Source: Kitasatospora sp. NBC_01266
GTDB lineage: Bacteria; Actinomycetota; Actinomycetes; Streptomycetales; Streptomycetaceae
Direction: 5' to 3'
Length of the DNA stretch: 64,000 nucleotides
NCBI RefSeq assembly: GCF_036242395.1
Contig: NZ_CP108458.1
Span: 6,634,001 to 6,698,000, forward strand
The notes under the pieces were generated by a model. It worked only from the letters and a program-made list of their open reading frames with translations. It ran no database searches and was not told where the DNA came from. The position numbers were made by a program, and so were the translations under genes. How positions within the stretch are numbered: position 1 is the first letter of the stretch; every line of letters starts with the position of its first letter. Of this stretch, positions 37,361 to 46,752 are shown in pieces.

Positions 37361-37570
37361 TCACGCCGGGCAGGTGTAGGTACCGGTGTCGGGGATGGGG
37401 ACGTCGGTGACGCAGCTGCCGGCTGCGGCCGCCACACCGGAGAGCAGGGCCGCGCGACGGCCCAGCGCGCCGCCCGCGCCCAGCATGATCTCCCCTGACG
37501 GGTGCCCGCCGTGGCCACCCTGACGCGCCTTCGGGTCCTTCCACGACCTGACGAGTTCTTCCCTGTTCAT
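37361..37570 (-). CDS. Class II lanthipeptide precursor, mersacidin/lichenicidin-like leader
   Basis: This 69-residue peptide has the leader start MNREELVRSWKDPKAR and then HPSGE, which matches the E-x-x-x-SWK-x-P-x-x-R...HPAG pattern of mersacidin/lichenicidin-family leaders. A Gly/Ala-rich stretch follows (GVAAAAG), where a double-Gly-type cut before SCVTDVPIPDTGTYTCPA would give an 18-residue core with two Cys, one Ser and four Thr. The gene lies 54 bp downstream of LanM on the same strand, with AAGGAG about 12 nt before the ATG. The exact cleavage point and ring pattern are inferred. No C39-peptidase exporter is encoded nearby. Confidence 0.82.
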   Translation of the reverse strand: MNREELVRSWKDPKARQGGHGGHPSGEIMLGAGGALGRRAALLSGVAAAAGSCVTDVPIPDTGTYTCPA

Positions 37571-37624
37571 GGGCTCAGTGTCTCCTTGGGTCGGTTGATC
37601 TCGGTGTTTCTCGGTGCTGCTTAC

Positions 37625-40600
37625 TCACGGCCTCGATCCGGACGGCCGCTCGGAAACCGGCGACCGCAGCAGCAGCGCCGGTGGTACGTGGTCGGCGAAG
37701 CCGAGTCGCAGCAGCCCGTGCCCGATGCCGGCCAGGCCGGTCAGCAGGCCGGGACTGGCCACCGCGCCGGGGGTGCCGCAGCGCGGGCCGTCCTGCTCGA
37801 CGGCGGCCAGCAGCCGGGCCGCCCGCCCGGCCCGCGCCGGCTCGGCGCGGGGACCGGCGGCGGCGAGCAGCTCCAGCACCGCGAGTTCGCCGTGGCACAG
37901 GCTCTGGTCGGCCGCCGGCCCGCGCTCCGCGAGGCCGCGCAGGCTCCGGTCCAGCGCCGCCGCCAGCAGTGGGTCCTCGGCCGCGAGCGGGCTGTCGGCC
38001 ACGGCCAGCGCCACACCGGCCGCCCCGTGGCACCAGGAGTCGCCGGCCGGGCCCTCGGGCCGGGACGTCACCGCGGCCCGCAGGGCCGCCAGCCCGGCCC
38101 GCGCGAAGCGCGGACCGCCGTCAGCGGAGCCACCGGCACTGGCAGCGGCGAAGGCGAGCAGCGCCCACCCGATCCCGGCCGTCCCGAAGGCGAAACCGGC
38201 CCGCTGCGGCAGCGGACGGTCGATCAGCCGCTCCGCGCAGGCCCGCGCCGCCCGCCACGCCTCGGCCGAGCCGGTGGCCCGGTGCACCGCGAGCAGGGCC
38301 GCCAGGCCACCGGCCGTGCCGGTGAAGACCCCTGACTCCGGTTCGGCGGCCACCGCCGTGGCGGTCAGCCGGACCACGGGGTCGACCCAGGCGCCGATCG
38401 CGGCGTCCTCCAGGGCCACGGCCACCTGGGTCAGCGCATAGGCGATGCCGCCCAGTCCGGCGAACCCGCCGGTGCCCACGATGCCGAGCTGGTCGGGTTG
38501 CCGGTCCAGCGCGGCCAGCAGCTCGGGGACCGGGCGCAGCGCCTGCCGGGCGGCCCGCGCGTAGCGCGCCGAGCCGGTGATCCGGCTCAGCTGCGCGAGG
38601 AACAGCGCGATCCCGCCGTAACCGTCGGCGAGATCGGCGCCCAGCGGGGCGAGGCGCCAGTAGCGCTGGTCGATCAACTCCAGGCCGAGCCAGTTCGTCC
38701 GGTGCTGGCCGTGGTGGGCCAGCGTGATCAGCTGGTCGCCGATCCGGCGGGCGGCGGCGAGCAGGCGTTCCGGGTCCGGCAGGCGTTCCGGGTCCGGTGG
38801 CCGGTCGGGGTCCGGCAGTCGGTCCGGGCCGGGGCGGCGGCCGGGTGCCGTGGTCGACCCGCTGAGCGCGGCGTCAAGTCCGGTGTGCCGAGCGGCCATC
38901 GCGGCCCGGATGATCCACTCCTGGCCACGCCGGTTCGCCTCGTCCATGGCGTCGATCCGGGCGATCGCCCGGCGCAGGCCCGGTGTGCCGAGCACGCCGG
39001 GCAGCCGTTCGCCCCGCCCGTTCCACAGGTCGGCCGTGCCGGGGCGGCTGGTGAACAACGGGATGTCACCGGACCAGAGTTGGTCGATCTCGTCCTCGGC
39101 GAGCCGGCTCAGCAGGCCGCCGTCGGCCGGCTCGTCCCGCAGCAGGTCGAACAGCCGGTCACGCTCGGCCGCGTCGCGCAGCACATCGGGGTGGCTCGAC
39201 TCGTCCAGCAGCCGCGCGTAGCCGTGCGAGGAGCGGACCACCACCCGCACCTCGTCCTCGGCGAAGCGGTGCAGCAGGCCCAGTGGGCCGGTCAGTTCGT
39301 CCCGGTGGTCGGCGATCGCCCGGTAGCCGGCCCGGAAGCCCGCGAGCAGCGGTTCGGTGAACGCCGCCGGGTCCGCGTCCTGCCCGGCCAGACCCGGCCG
39401 GTTCCGGGCGCCCGGGAAGAGCCGGGGCCGCCGGACCAGGCGCATCCCGTCGGTGCCCGCCGCCGCGAACTCGACGCCCTCGAAGGGCAGCGCCGCGTCC
39501 TTGTCGCCGCCCAGCCCCGACATGTCCCAGGCGCTCTCGTCGCCCAGGCGCAGCCGGGGGAGCAGCCCGGTCCGGTGCACCGAGGACTCCAGCGCCTCCG
39601 CCGCCGGATCGGTGGGCCCGGTGCCGGGGCCGACCGGGGCCGGGTGGAACAGGGTCTCCAGGTCGACCAGGACCGGATGGTCGGCGCAGGCGATCAGGTT
39701 CTCGTGGTGGACGTCGGTGGCGTCCAGCACGTGCAGCAGGGCCAGCAGGACGCCCTGGCGGTAGTAGAAGCGTTCGAGCTGCGCCGGTGTGCCGCAGGGC
39801 CGCTGCTCGACGAACTCCACCCAGCCGTACCCGGGCCGCTCCAGCAGCGCCAGGGTCCGCAGCTCGGGCCGGTCGAGCCGGGCGTCCAGCCAGCGGGCCA
39901 GCTCGTTGAAGTGCCCGTGCGCGGCGAGCGGGCGCGGCTTGTAGACCACCCGGGCGCCGGTGGCGAAGCGCAGCATCGAGACCGTCCGGCCCTGCCGGTG
40001 GCCGTCGCCCGCGCCGGTGTCCACCTCGACCAGCGGACCCGGGTCCAGCCCGGCCAGCAGGCCGTCGACCAGTGCCGCCCGGTCGGCGGCGAACCGGCCG
40101 AGCAACTCGGCCGTCGCCGCGCCGGCCTGCAGCGCGGTCTGCGCCAACAGCCGTGCGAGTACGACGTATTCGCTGAACAGGCGGGACAGTCCCGGCCGGC
40201 CGGAGGTCTGCCGGACGAAGTCGCCGAAGCGCTCGGCCGGGGTGTCGCCGGTGAGTTGCCCGGCCACCCTGGCCACGTTGAGCTCCAGCACCAGGGTGCG
40301 GGCGGCCGACCGGGCCAGCCGCCCGGCCAGCCGGTCGGTGAAGCCGGCCCGCAGCGCCGCGAGGTCCAGCCCGGCCGGCCCGGCCACCCCGGCGACCTGC
40401 GCGACCTCGGCGGCCCACCGGTCGGCGGCCAACTCGGCCAACGGCGCCAGGATCAGCGCGAACCCGGCCGTCCCCGGCAGCTCGGCAGGCGGTGGTTCGG
40501 GTGCCGACGGCGCCGCCGCGACGGCCGCCTCGATGAACCCGACCCAGTCGGGAGGCTGCGCGGAGCACGGCTGACCTGGCGTCAAACCCGCCTTCCACCA

Positions 40601-40648
40601 CGTGTTTCCGTCGATCCCCGGGGGAGTCGACGCGCGTGTCCCGATCAC
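37625..40648 (-). CDS. lanM: Class II lanthionine synthetase LanM
   Basis: This 1007-residue enzyme has an N-terminal dehydratase domain (DUF4135: SRLFSEYVVLARLL, VVYKPRPLAAHGHFNEL, GYGWVEFVEQRPC, TDVHHENLIA, VLVDLETLFHP) and a C-terminal LanC-like cyclase (from about 650) with seven GxxG turns. The zinc ligands are C873 (DSWCHG), C918 and H919 (SLCHG). In the fourth turn, where LanC/LanM proteins have the acid-base His (GFAHG), this protein reads GFAFG, with F821. It would dehydrate Ser/Thr by phosphorylation and close thioether rings on the adjacent precursor. GTG 40648 is the likely start because the conserved NTWWKAGL lies just after it, although no good ribosome site precedes it. Confidence 0.9.
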   Translation of the reverse strand: MIGTRASTPPGIDGNTWWKAGLTPGQPCSAQPPDWVGFIEAAVAAAPSAPEPPPAELPGTAGFALILAPLAELAADRWAAEVAQVAGVAGPAGLDLAALRAGFTDRLAGRLARSAARTLVLELNVARVAGQLTGDTPAERFGDFVRQTSGRPGLSRLFSEYVVLARLLAQTALQAGAATAELLGRFAADRAALVDGLLAGLDPGPLVEVDTGAGDGHRQGRTVSMLRFATGARVVYKPRPLAAHGHFNELARWLDARLDRPELRTLALLERPGYGWVEFVEQRPCGTPAQLERFYYRQGVLLALLHVLDATDVHHENLIACADHPVLVDLETLFHPAPVGPGTGPTDPAAEALESSVHRTGLLPRLRLGDESAWDMSGLGGDKDAALPFEGVEFAAAGTDGMRLVRRPRLFPGARNRPGLAGQDADPAAFTEPLLAGFRAGYRAIADHRDELTGPLGLLHRFAEDEVRVVVRSSHGYARLLDESSHPDVLRDAAERDRLFDLLRDEPADGGLLSRLAEDEIDQLWSGDIPLFTSRPGTADLWNGRGERLPGVLGTPGLRRAIARIDAMDEANRRGQEWIIRAAMAARHTGLDAALSGSTTAPGRRPGPDRLPDPDRPPDPERLPDPERLLAAARRIGDQLITLAHHGQHRTNWLGLELIDQRYWRLAPLGADLADGYGGIALFLAQLSRITGSARYARAARQALRPVPELLAALDRQPDQLGIVGTGGFAGLGGIAYALTQVAVALEDAAIGAWVDPVVRLTATAVAAEPESGVFTGTAGGLAALLAVHRATGSAEAWRAARACAERLIDRPLPQRAGFAFGTAGIGWALLAFAAASAGGSADGGPRFARAGLAALRAAVTSRPEGPAGDSWCHGAAGVALAVADSPLAAEDPLLAAALDRSLRGLAERGPAADQSLCHGELAVLELLAAAGPRAEPARAGRAARLLAAVEQDGPRCGTPGAVASPGLLTGLAGIGHGLLRLGFADHVPPALLLRSPVSERPSGSRP

Positions 40649-40775
40649 GGACAGAGCCTGTCAGTGTGAGGAGGTGGTGCGCAAGAGTGGGAGGAGTACG
40701 GCGTTCCGGTGACCGGACGTCGGCGCCGGGCCGCCGCCGTCCGGCCGTCGGCAACGGTCCGTCAGCCGGGTTCGG

Positions 40776-42806
40776 TCAGTGGCGGGCGAAGGCGCGGACG
40801 AAGTTCGCCGTGGGTGCGCCGATGCCGGTGACGTCGTCGAAGCCGGGCGTGGTCTTCAGCGTGCCGTCGTGGTCGAGCAGCAGCAGGAGGTTGTCCGGGG
40901 TGGGCCAGTCCGGCTGAGTGCTCACCACCCACTGGGAGGTTCCGGCCGGGGCGGGGAGCACGTCGTGGATCGCGGGGGTGCTGCGCAGCCGGTAGAGCAG
41001 CGGGTTGGCGAAGCCGAGCGCGTGCCCGGCGGCCTGGGCCGCGTCCGCCTCCAGTCCGGCGAGCAGCGGAGCGGAGCCGCTGGTGCCGGCCTCCTTGACC
41101 TCCACCCAGTTGTCGCCGCCGGGCCCGGTCCAGCCGATCAGCCAGCCGCTGGCGGCGTCGCCGTCGGCGGCGATGTCCGGCACCGCGCGGCGTGCCGGGC
41201 CGGTGCCCGACGCGGTGGCCAGCGCCGAGGGCACCACGCCCCGCTGGTACCAGGGCTGCGCGAACTGGTCGCTGCGGCCGCCGCTGGAGCCCTCCATGAA
41301 CTCCCCGGGCGGCGGGGTCTGGTAGCCGGTGCCGTCCGGCTTGAGCAGCGTCTGGTCGAAGCCCCAGCCGAGTTCGCCGGTCACGTTGCCGTTCTTGCCG
41401 ATCTCCAGGGTGGTGCCGCCCACCCCGGTCGCCCAGGGGTCCGAGGCGGGGAAGAGCACGCCCGGGGACGGGTTGCGGGAGAAGAACCCCGAGACGCCGT
41501 CGCCGGAGTCGCCGGAGTCGAAGTTGAACCCGATGCCCTCCAGGGCGCCCTGCTGGAACATCTGGTCCCAGGCCGCCGTCAGGTCGGGCGTGTTGTCGGA
41601 CTCCTGGGTGCTGAAGGAGTCGGTGGACACGTCGGCCAGGTGCTGGTCCACGATCCGGGTCTGGGCGTCGAGGAAGGGCAGCGCGCCGCCGCCGAGGCCC
41701 GAGTCCTGGGTGCAGTCGGCGCCGACGTAGACCACCTTGGCGTCCGGGGCCGCGATGTGGACCGACTCCACGTCCAGCGGCTCCTCGGGCAGGTTGGGCT
41801 GGGTGTGCTGGCAGCTGGCGGCGAAGTCCGGGCCGAGGTTCTCGCTGTACTGGCCGGGGGCGAAGCCGGGGACCCCGTGGGCGGCGAAGAACTTGTCGGC
41901 GTCGGCCTCCATGGTGGGCAGCCTGCTGTTCAGCACCACGGCCACCGTGCGGCCCTTGCCCGTGTAGGGGCTGTCGGTCACGCCGTAGGCGGAGCGCAGC
42001 TGCTGCGGGGTGTAGCCGCAGACCGCGTCGATGGCGCTGGTGGTGCCGTCGACGGCCGGGATCGGGGAGCTGCTCTGGCCCCACCACTGCGAGCAGGGCG
42101 GCGCGGCGGGGGTGGCGGGCGCGGGGGTGGGTGCGGCAGCCGTGGCGGTCGCGGTCCCCGGGGCCGCCGTGCCGCTCAGCGCCGCCTTGGCGGCGGCCGG
42201 GGTCGACGGGCTCACGCTCATCATGCCGACGACGGTGCTGATGTCATGCCCGAGCGCGGCCGGCACCGACATGCCGCCCACCGGGGCGACCACGCTGGTG
42301 GGCGTCCCGGCCTCCCAGGTGTAGCCGTGCATCGTGGTGGCGAACGCCTGCTGCGCCTCGGCCACCGTGGCGCTCACCGCCAGGTAGTGGGCGTTGCTTC
42401 CGGTGACGTGCATGCCGAACCCGCTGAGCCAGGCGCTGACCTTCGCCGTCTGGGCCGGGGTGGTGCCGTAGCGCCGGACGAACTGGGCGGGCGTCAGATA
42501 GTGCGCGTAGTCCCGGCTCGCGGGGTCCGAGACCTGCCGCGCCGCCTCGGCCAGGCCGACCGGGTCCTGTCCGCCCAGGTAGACCCGCAGGGACAGGCTC
42601 CAACCAGCCGGCGCCGCACCGGTGTCGATCGGCGCGAACGGGCCGGTGGGCCAGTTGGGGACGGCGGACGGCAGGTCGGCGCGGCCCGGCGCGGCGGCGT
42701 CGGCCTGCGGTGCCACCGCACCCGTCAGCACCAGCGCGGCGGCAGCCGCGGCGGCGGTCAGCGCGCCGGCTCTGGCCCGGTGGCCGGTGGGGGGAGAGGA
42801 CTTCAA
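40776..42806 (-). CDS. Secreted sedolisin-family (S53) protease with pro-kumamolisin domain
   Basis: This 676-residue protein has a signal peptide (about 1-38, ending in ADA), a pro-kumamolisin activation domain (about 60-215; DYAHYLTPAQFVRRYG), a linker rich in Ala, Pro and Thr, and an S53 catalytic domain. The Glu/Asp/Ser set is complete: E341 and D345 (EEPLDVESVH), the oxyanion Asp in NFDSGDSGD, and S576 (GTSGSAPLL). The calcium site FDDVTGIGAP is at the C-terminus. It acts as an extracellular acid-tolerant endopeptidase after self-removal of the prodomain. It is codirectional with LanM, 127 bp upstream, so it could process the lanthipeptide leader outside the cell, but such proteases are also common on their own. 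Confidence 0.92.
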   Translation of the reverse strand: MKSSPPTGHRARAGALTAAAAAAALVLTGAVAPQADAAAPGRADLPSAVPNWPTGPFAPIDTGAAPAGWSLSLRVYLGGQDPVGLAEAARQVSDPASRDYAHYLTPAQFVRRYGTTPAQTAKVSAWLSGFGMHVTGSNAHYLAVSATVAEAQQAFATTMHGYTWEAGTPTSVVAPVGGMSVPAALGHDISTVVGMMSVSPSTPAAAKAALSGTAAPGTATATAAAPTPAPATPAAPPCSQWWGQSSSPIPAVDGTTSAIDAVCGYTPQQLRSAYGVTDSPYTGKGRTVAVVLNSRLPTMEADADKFFAAHGVPGFAPGQYSENLGPDFAASCQHTQPNLPEEPLDVESVHIAAPDAKVVYVGADCTQDSGLGGGALPFLDAQTRIVDQHLADVSTDSFSTQESDNTPDLTAAWDQMFQQGALEGIGFNFDSGDSGDGVSGFFSRNPSPGVLFPASDPWATGVGGTTLEIGKNGNVTGELGWGFDQTLLKPDGTGYQTPPPGEFMEGSSGGRSDQFAQPWYQRGVVPSALATASGTGPARRAVPDIAADGDAASGWLIGWTGPGGDNWVEVKEAGTSGSAPLLAGLEADAAQAAGHALGFANPLLYRLRSTPAIHDVLPAPAGTSQWVVSTQPDWPTPDNLLLLLDHDGTLKTTPGFDDVTGIGAPTANFVRAFARH

Positions 42807-42960
42807 GATCGCACGCTCCGTTCGACGGACAGCGGCCCGCCCGGGAACGGAACGGACCGGCGGCCCAGGGTCGCTCAGCCGCTAGGACGGGTCAGCCTGG
42901 TGCTTTGGTCGCAGCCGACCGTTCGCCCCTCGGCCCGGCGGCGGTGCTCGCCTCCCGGGA

Positions 42961-43010
42961 TGACTCCCCGGGATGACTCCCCGGGGCGACTCCCCGGGGT
43001 GACTCCCGGG
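42961..43010. repeat. 13-bp tandem repeats upstream of the sedolisin gene
   Basis: Nearly four tandem units of tgactccccggg(a/g) with one-base changes occupy the gap between the divergent sedolisin and membrane-protein genes. Each unit contains the palindrome ccccgggg or cccggg. They could be a multi-site operator. Confidence 0.75.
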
Positions 43011-43086
43011 CCGGTGTCGGTCAGGATGGGTCGGGGGAGGACAAGTCGGCCATGGTGAGCGGCGATTCGGTGGGGAGGTGGCGCGC

Positions 43087-43809
43087 ATGGCTTTCGGGGA
43101 GCGGACGCCGGTCCGGTGGAGCCGGTTCCAACGGTGCAGCGCCTGGGTGGGCGTGGCGGCCGCGCTGGTGGTGGCGGTCGCGGGCGGGCTGATCGTCTGG
43201 TCCTGGGCTCTGGGCGGGGGCCTGCTGGACGACCGGGTCCGGGTGCTGGGGGGAGCGGCGGCGGTGGCGCTGCTCAGCCTGCTCCCCGTGCGGCGCGACG
43301 CGCAGACGCCCCTGGCGCTCCTCGGCGCGGCGGTCCTGCTGCCGGTGATCATGCTCACCGTCGCCATGTCGGCCAAGATCACCCAGGGCATCAGTGACTG
43401 GGTCGCCACCCCCGAGAGCGTGCCGGCCACCGTGACGGGCTGTCACAAGACCGGAACCGAGGCGGAGGACGACGACCGCGCCGGCATCAACATCTACGAC
43501 GTCTTCGGCTGCACCTACCACTGGAGTGTCAACGGGCAGACCTATGCCCAGGAGCGGCAGTCGGCGGACGGCGAGTCCCACCCCGACGGCTACCGGACCC
43601 GGGTGTGGGCCGACGGCGCCACCGGTGCGGTGGCCGAGCACGACCCGCTCTCCCTGGCGGTCCTGGGCATGTTCACCCTGGGCGGCGTCGCCGTGAGCCT
43701 GCTGGGCTGCGCCGTGGCGCTCTCCGGACTGCACGACACCGGTCTGATGTCCCGTCAGGTCCCTGATGCGCGAGGCCGGGTGGGCGAAGTGGCCGCGGGC
43801 CGGCGATAG
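43087..43809 (+). CDS. Membrane protein of unknown function
   Basis: This 240-residue protein starts at ATG 43087, 9 nt behind GGAGG. It has two N-terminal membrane segments (about 17-38 and 50-60, with a third near 74-95), an external loop of about 95 residues with Cys residues (TVTGCHKTG, VFGCTYHW), and a last membrane segment near 190-212. The external part reads like DUF3592-type small domains (YHWSVNGQTY, YRTRVWADGATGAV), which suggests that family, but this is not certain. Confidence 0.75.
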   Translation: MAFGERTPVRWSRFQRCSAWVGVAAALVVAVAGGLIVWSWALGGGLLDDRVRVLGGAAAVALLSLLPVRRDAQTPLALLGAAVLLPVIMLTVAMSAKITQGISDWVATPESVPATVTGCHKTGTEAEDDDRAGINIYDVFGCTYHWSVNGQTYAQERQSADGESHPDGYRTRVWADGATGAVAEHDPLSLAVLGMFTLGGVAVSLLGCAVALSGLHDTGLMSRQVPDARGRVGEVAAGRR

Positions 43810-43909
43810 GCCCCGCGCGGCGCGCCGGGTGCCGTACATTACCGATCGGCAAGTGCCGCTGTCCCGTGCCACGACCGCGCGGGCAGGGCCGAGCGGAAGG
43901 GGGCGGGCG

Positions 43910-46648
43910 GTGGCGGAGCAGGGCCCCGAGCCGCGGGAGCGGGAGCAACGCGCCGGGCGCACCGGTCCGGTGGACCCGGACCGCGGCGACCCGGCGAGCA
44001 GGACCCTGTACGAACGCGACCTCGAACTCCGCGCGGCCGAGGCGGCACTCGCCGCGCTCTGCCGGGAGCGCGAGCCGGGCGGCGCCGGGATCGGCGAGCG
44101 GCTGGTCTTCGTCGGCGCGCCGGGACTCGGCAAGACGGCGGTGCTCACCGAGATCCGCCGACTGGCCAGGAAGCGCGGCGACTGCACGGTGCTCTTCGCC
44201 CGGGGCGGCGAGCGGCAGCACAACGAGCCGTTCCACGTGGTGCGCCAGCTGCTGCAACCGGTGCTCGGCGCGCTGCCGCCGCAGGAGCGCCGGCAACTCC
44301 TCGGCCACTGGCACGACATCGTCGGCCCGGCGGTGGGCCTGGTGCCGCCCGCCGGGCCGCTCGACCCGCAGGGCGTGCGGGACGGGCTGGACTTCGTCCT
44401 CAGCCAACTCGTGGCACGAAGCGGGCCGTTGCTGGCGATGGTGGACGACCTGCACTGGGCGGACCTGGAGTCGCTCGGCTGGCTGGCCGCCTTCACGCTG
44501 CGGGCCCGCGAGCTTCCGGTGCTGCTGGCGTTCGCCTGCCGCGAGGAGTTCCCCGAGGCCGCCTCGGCGTTCCAGCAGGCCCTCACCGGCCAGGTCGAGC
44601 ACCGCCACGAGCTGCACCCGCTCAACCCCGGCTCGGTGGCCGAACTGGTCCGCGCCTCGCTGGGGGAGACCTCCGAGGAGGTGTTCTGCCGCCAGGTCTG
44701 GGCGGTCACCGGCGGCAACCCCTACGAGACGACGGCGCTGCTGCGCGAGGTCCGCGACCAGCGGCTCGACCCGTCCGGGGACAACTCCGCCCAGCTGGGC
44801 GAACTCGCCTCCCGGGCCCGGGGAGTGACCACCAAGGACTGGCTGGAGCGGCTGGGACCCACCGTGCTGCGCTTCGCCTGGGCGGCGTCGATGCTCGGCA
44901 CGGACATCGACCCCGACCTCGCGGCGAGCATCTGCGCCCAGGGCCCGGCGGCGGCCGCCGAGTCCGTCACGGAGTTGCGCCGGCAGCGGGTGCTGAGCAG
45001 CACGGCCAACGGGCGGCTGGAGTTCGTCCACCCGCTGATCGCCAGCGCGGTCTACCAGTCGATGCCCAGTGGCGTGCGCACCGGCATGCACGGCGTGGCG
45101 GCGACGCAGATCGAGAACGCCGGACTCGGCCTGCTGCTCGCCTCCCGCCATCTGCTGGAGACCCAGCCCGAGGGCGATCCGCAGACCGTGCTCAAGCTGC
45201 GCAGGGCGGCCGGCGAGCACCTGGCGATCGGTGCGCCCGAGGCGGCCCAGCGCTGCCTGCGGCGCGCGCTCAGCGAACCGCCGCCGGACCGCGACCGCGC
45301 CGAACTCCTCTTCGAGCTGGGCTGCTCGGCGCTGCTCACCAGCCCGGCCAGCACGGTGAACCAGCTGCGCCTGGCCCTGGACGACGAGTTCGGGCTGCGG
45401 CCCGAGCTGCGCGTCGACGCCACCTTCCGGCTCGCCCAGGCACTGGCGCACAACAACCAGCTCGCCGAGGCCGCGGCCAGCTGCGCGCAGGAGGCGGCGC
45501 GCACCCCGGCCGGCCCCGGCCGGGTGCGACTGGACGTCGCGCACTTCATGTTCGCCACCTTCCAGGCGAACGACGAGGACGGGCCCGGCCGTTCGCGCCG
45601 GCTGGCCGCACTCGCGGACTCGCTCGGCCGGGCCGACGACGCGATCAGCGCGGTGCTCGCCCTGCGGTGCTGGGACCTCACCCTCCAGGGCGGCCCGGCG
45701 AGCGAGGCGGTGGCGCTGGCGGACGCCGCGCTGGTGGACGGGCACCTGCCGCCGAGCCTGGGCTGGACCAACACCACCTGGGGCTTCGAGCTGCCCGGGA
45801 TCATCGGGCTCAGCTACCTGTACGCCGACCGGCTCGACCAGGCGCAGGAGCTGTTCAGTGAGGCGGTCTGGGCGTACGAGACGGCCGGTTGGAGCGGTGG
45901 CCACCTCGGCTTCGCCCACTTCCTGATGGGCCTGCTGCAGTTCCGGCGCGGCAACCTGCGCGAGGCCGAGGAGTACCTGCGGCGCGCCCTGCGAGCCGCC
46001 GAGCGGATCGCCCCGGGCATCCCGTTGCAGTGGTTCGCCGTCGGCGTGCTGATCGACACGCTGCTGGCCCGCGGCCGGCAGCGGCAGGCCGGCGAACTCG
46101 CCGCCAGGTACGCGTTCGGGCCGCCCTACGCCACGGTCATCGTGCTGCCGCACGCGCCGACGCTCTACGGCAGGCTGCTGCTGGCCCAGGGGGACCGGGC
46201 GGGCGCGGCCACGGTGCTGACCGGGGCGGGCGCCGCGCTGGACGGCCGGGGCTGGGGCAACACGCTCTGGGCCCCCTGGTCCGGTCAGCTGGCTCTCGCC
46301 CTGGCTCCCGAGGACCCCGACCGGGCGGCGGCGCTGGCCGAGCTGGCCCTGGGCCGGGCCCGGCGGTCCGGGACGGACTCGGCGATCGCCGCCGCCCTGC
46401 GACAGTCGGCCGCCGTGCACGGCGGTGCCACGGCGGTGGAGCTGCTGCGGGAGGCGGTGCACCGGCTGGAGCACTCCCCGGTCGGCTACGAGCAGGCCGG
46501 CGCCCTGGTGGACCTCGGAGCGGCGCTGTGCGGGGCCGGCCGCGCGCCCGAGGCCCGGGAGCCGCTCACCCGGGGGTTGGCGCGGGCCGAACGCTGCGGG
46601 GCCGACGCCTTGGTGGCGCGGGCGCGGGCGGCGCTGCGCGGGTGCTGA
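43910..46648 (+). CDS. LAL-like AAA ATPase lacking the C-terminal LuxR domain
   Basis: This protein of about 912 residues has a P-loop GAPGLGKT (K75), Walker B LLAMVDDLHWAD, a sensor-like GGNPYETTALL and a long TPR-like helical region up to its end at ARAALRGC. It resembles LAL regulators throughout but stops exactly where the linker to the LuxR helix-turn-helix would begin. None of the three frames after 46648 shows a LuxR motif, so this is not a simple frameshift. GTG 43910 is preferred because GGAAGG lies 9 nt upstream; an upstream start at 43766 would overlap the previous gene. It may act as a decoy or partner of other LALs. Confidence 0.82.
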   Translation: MAEQGPEPREREQRAGRTGPVDPDRGDPASRTLYERDLELRAAEAALAALCREREPGGAGIGERLVFVGAPGLGKTAVLTEIRRLARKRGDCTVLFARGGERQHNEPFHVVRQLLQPVLGALPPQERRQLLGHWHDIVGPAVGLVPPAGPLDPQGVRDGLDFVLSQLVARSGPLLAMVDDLHWADLESLGWLAAFTLRARELPVLLAFACREEFPEAASAFQQALTGQVEHRHELHPLNPGSVAELVRASLGETSEEVFCRQVWAVTGGNPYETTALLREVRDQRLDPSGDNSAQLGELASRARGVTTKDWLERLGPTVLRFAWAASMLGTDIDPDLAASICAQGPAAAAESVTELRRQRVLSSTANGRLEFVHPLIASAVYQSMPSGVRTGMHGVAATQIENAGLGLLLASRHLLETQPEGDPQTVLKLRRAAGEHLAIGAPEAAQRCLRRALSEPPPDRDRAELLFELGCSALLTSPASTVNQLRLALDDEFGLRPELRVDATFRLAQALAHNNQLAEAAASCAQEAARTPAGPGRVRLDVAHFMFATFQANDEDGPGRSRRLAALADSLGRADDAISAVLALRCWDLTLQGGPASEAVALADAALVDGHLPPSLGWTNTTWGFELPGIIGLSYLYADRLDQAQELFSEAVWAYETAGWSGGHLGFAHFLMGLLQFRRGNLREAEEYLRRALRAAERIAPGIPLQWFAVGVLIDTLLARGRQRQAGELAARYAFGPPYATVIVLPHAPTLYGRLLLAQGDRAGAATVLTGAGAALDGRGWGNTLWAPWSGQLALALAPEDPDRAAALAELALGRARRSGTDSAIAAALRQSAAVHGGATAVELLREAVHRLEHSPVGYEQAGALVDLGAALCGAGRAPEAREPLTRGLARAERCGADALVARARAALRGC

Positions 46649-46752
46649 CCAGAGCACTGACCGGGGGTCGACCTGCGGGGTGGGTGCCGAGCTGACGTGC
46701 GATCAACCGCTGTGGTTGAGTTGGCCCGACAACTAGCGTGGAGGTTCGAGGG

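Noticed and set aside
43673..46657. Long minus-strand open frame opposite the LAL-like gene
   Set aside because: It lacks any motif and overlaps the P-loop ATPase gene completely.
46649..46752. Frameshifted LuxR domain after the LAL-like gene
   Set aside because: I read the three forward frames and found no helix-turn-helix pattern; the methyltransferase gene begins soon after.
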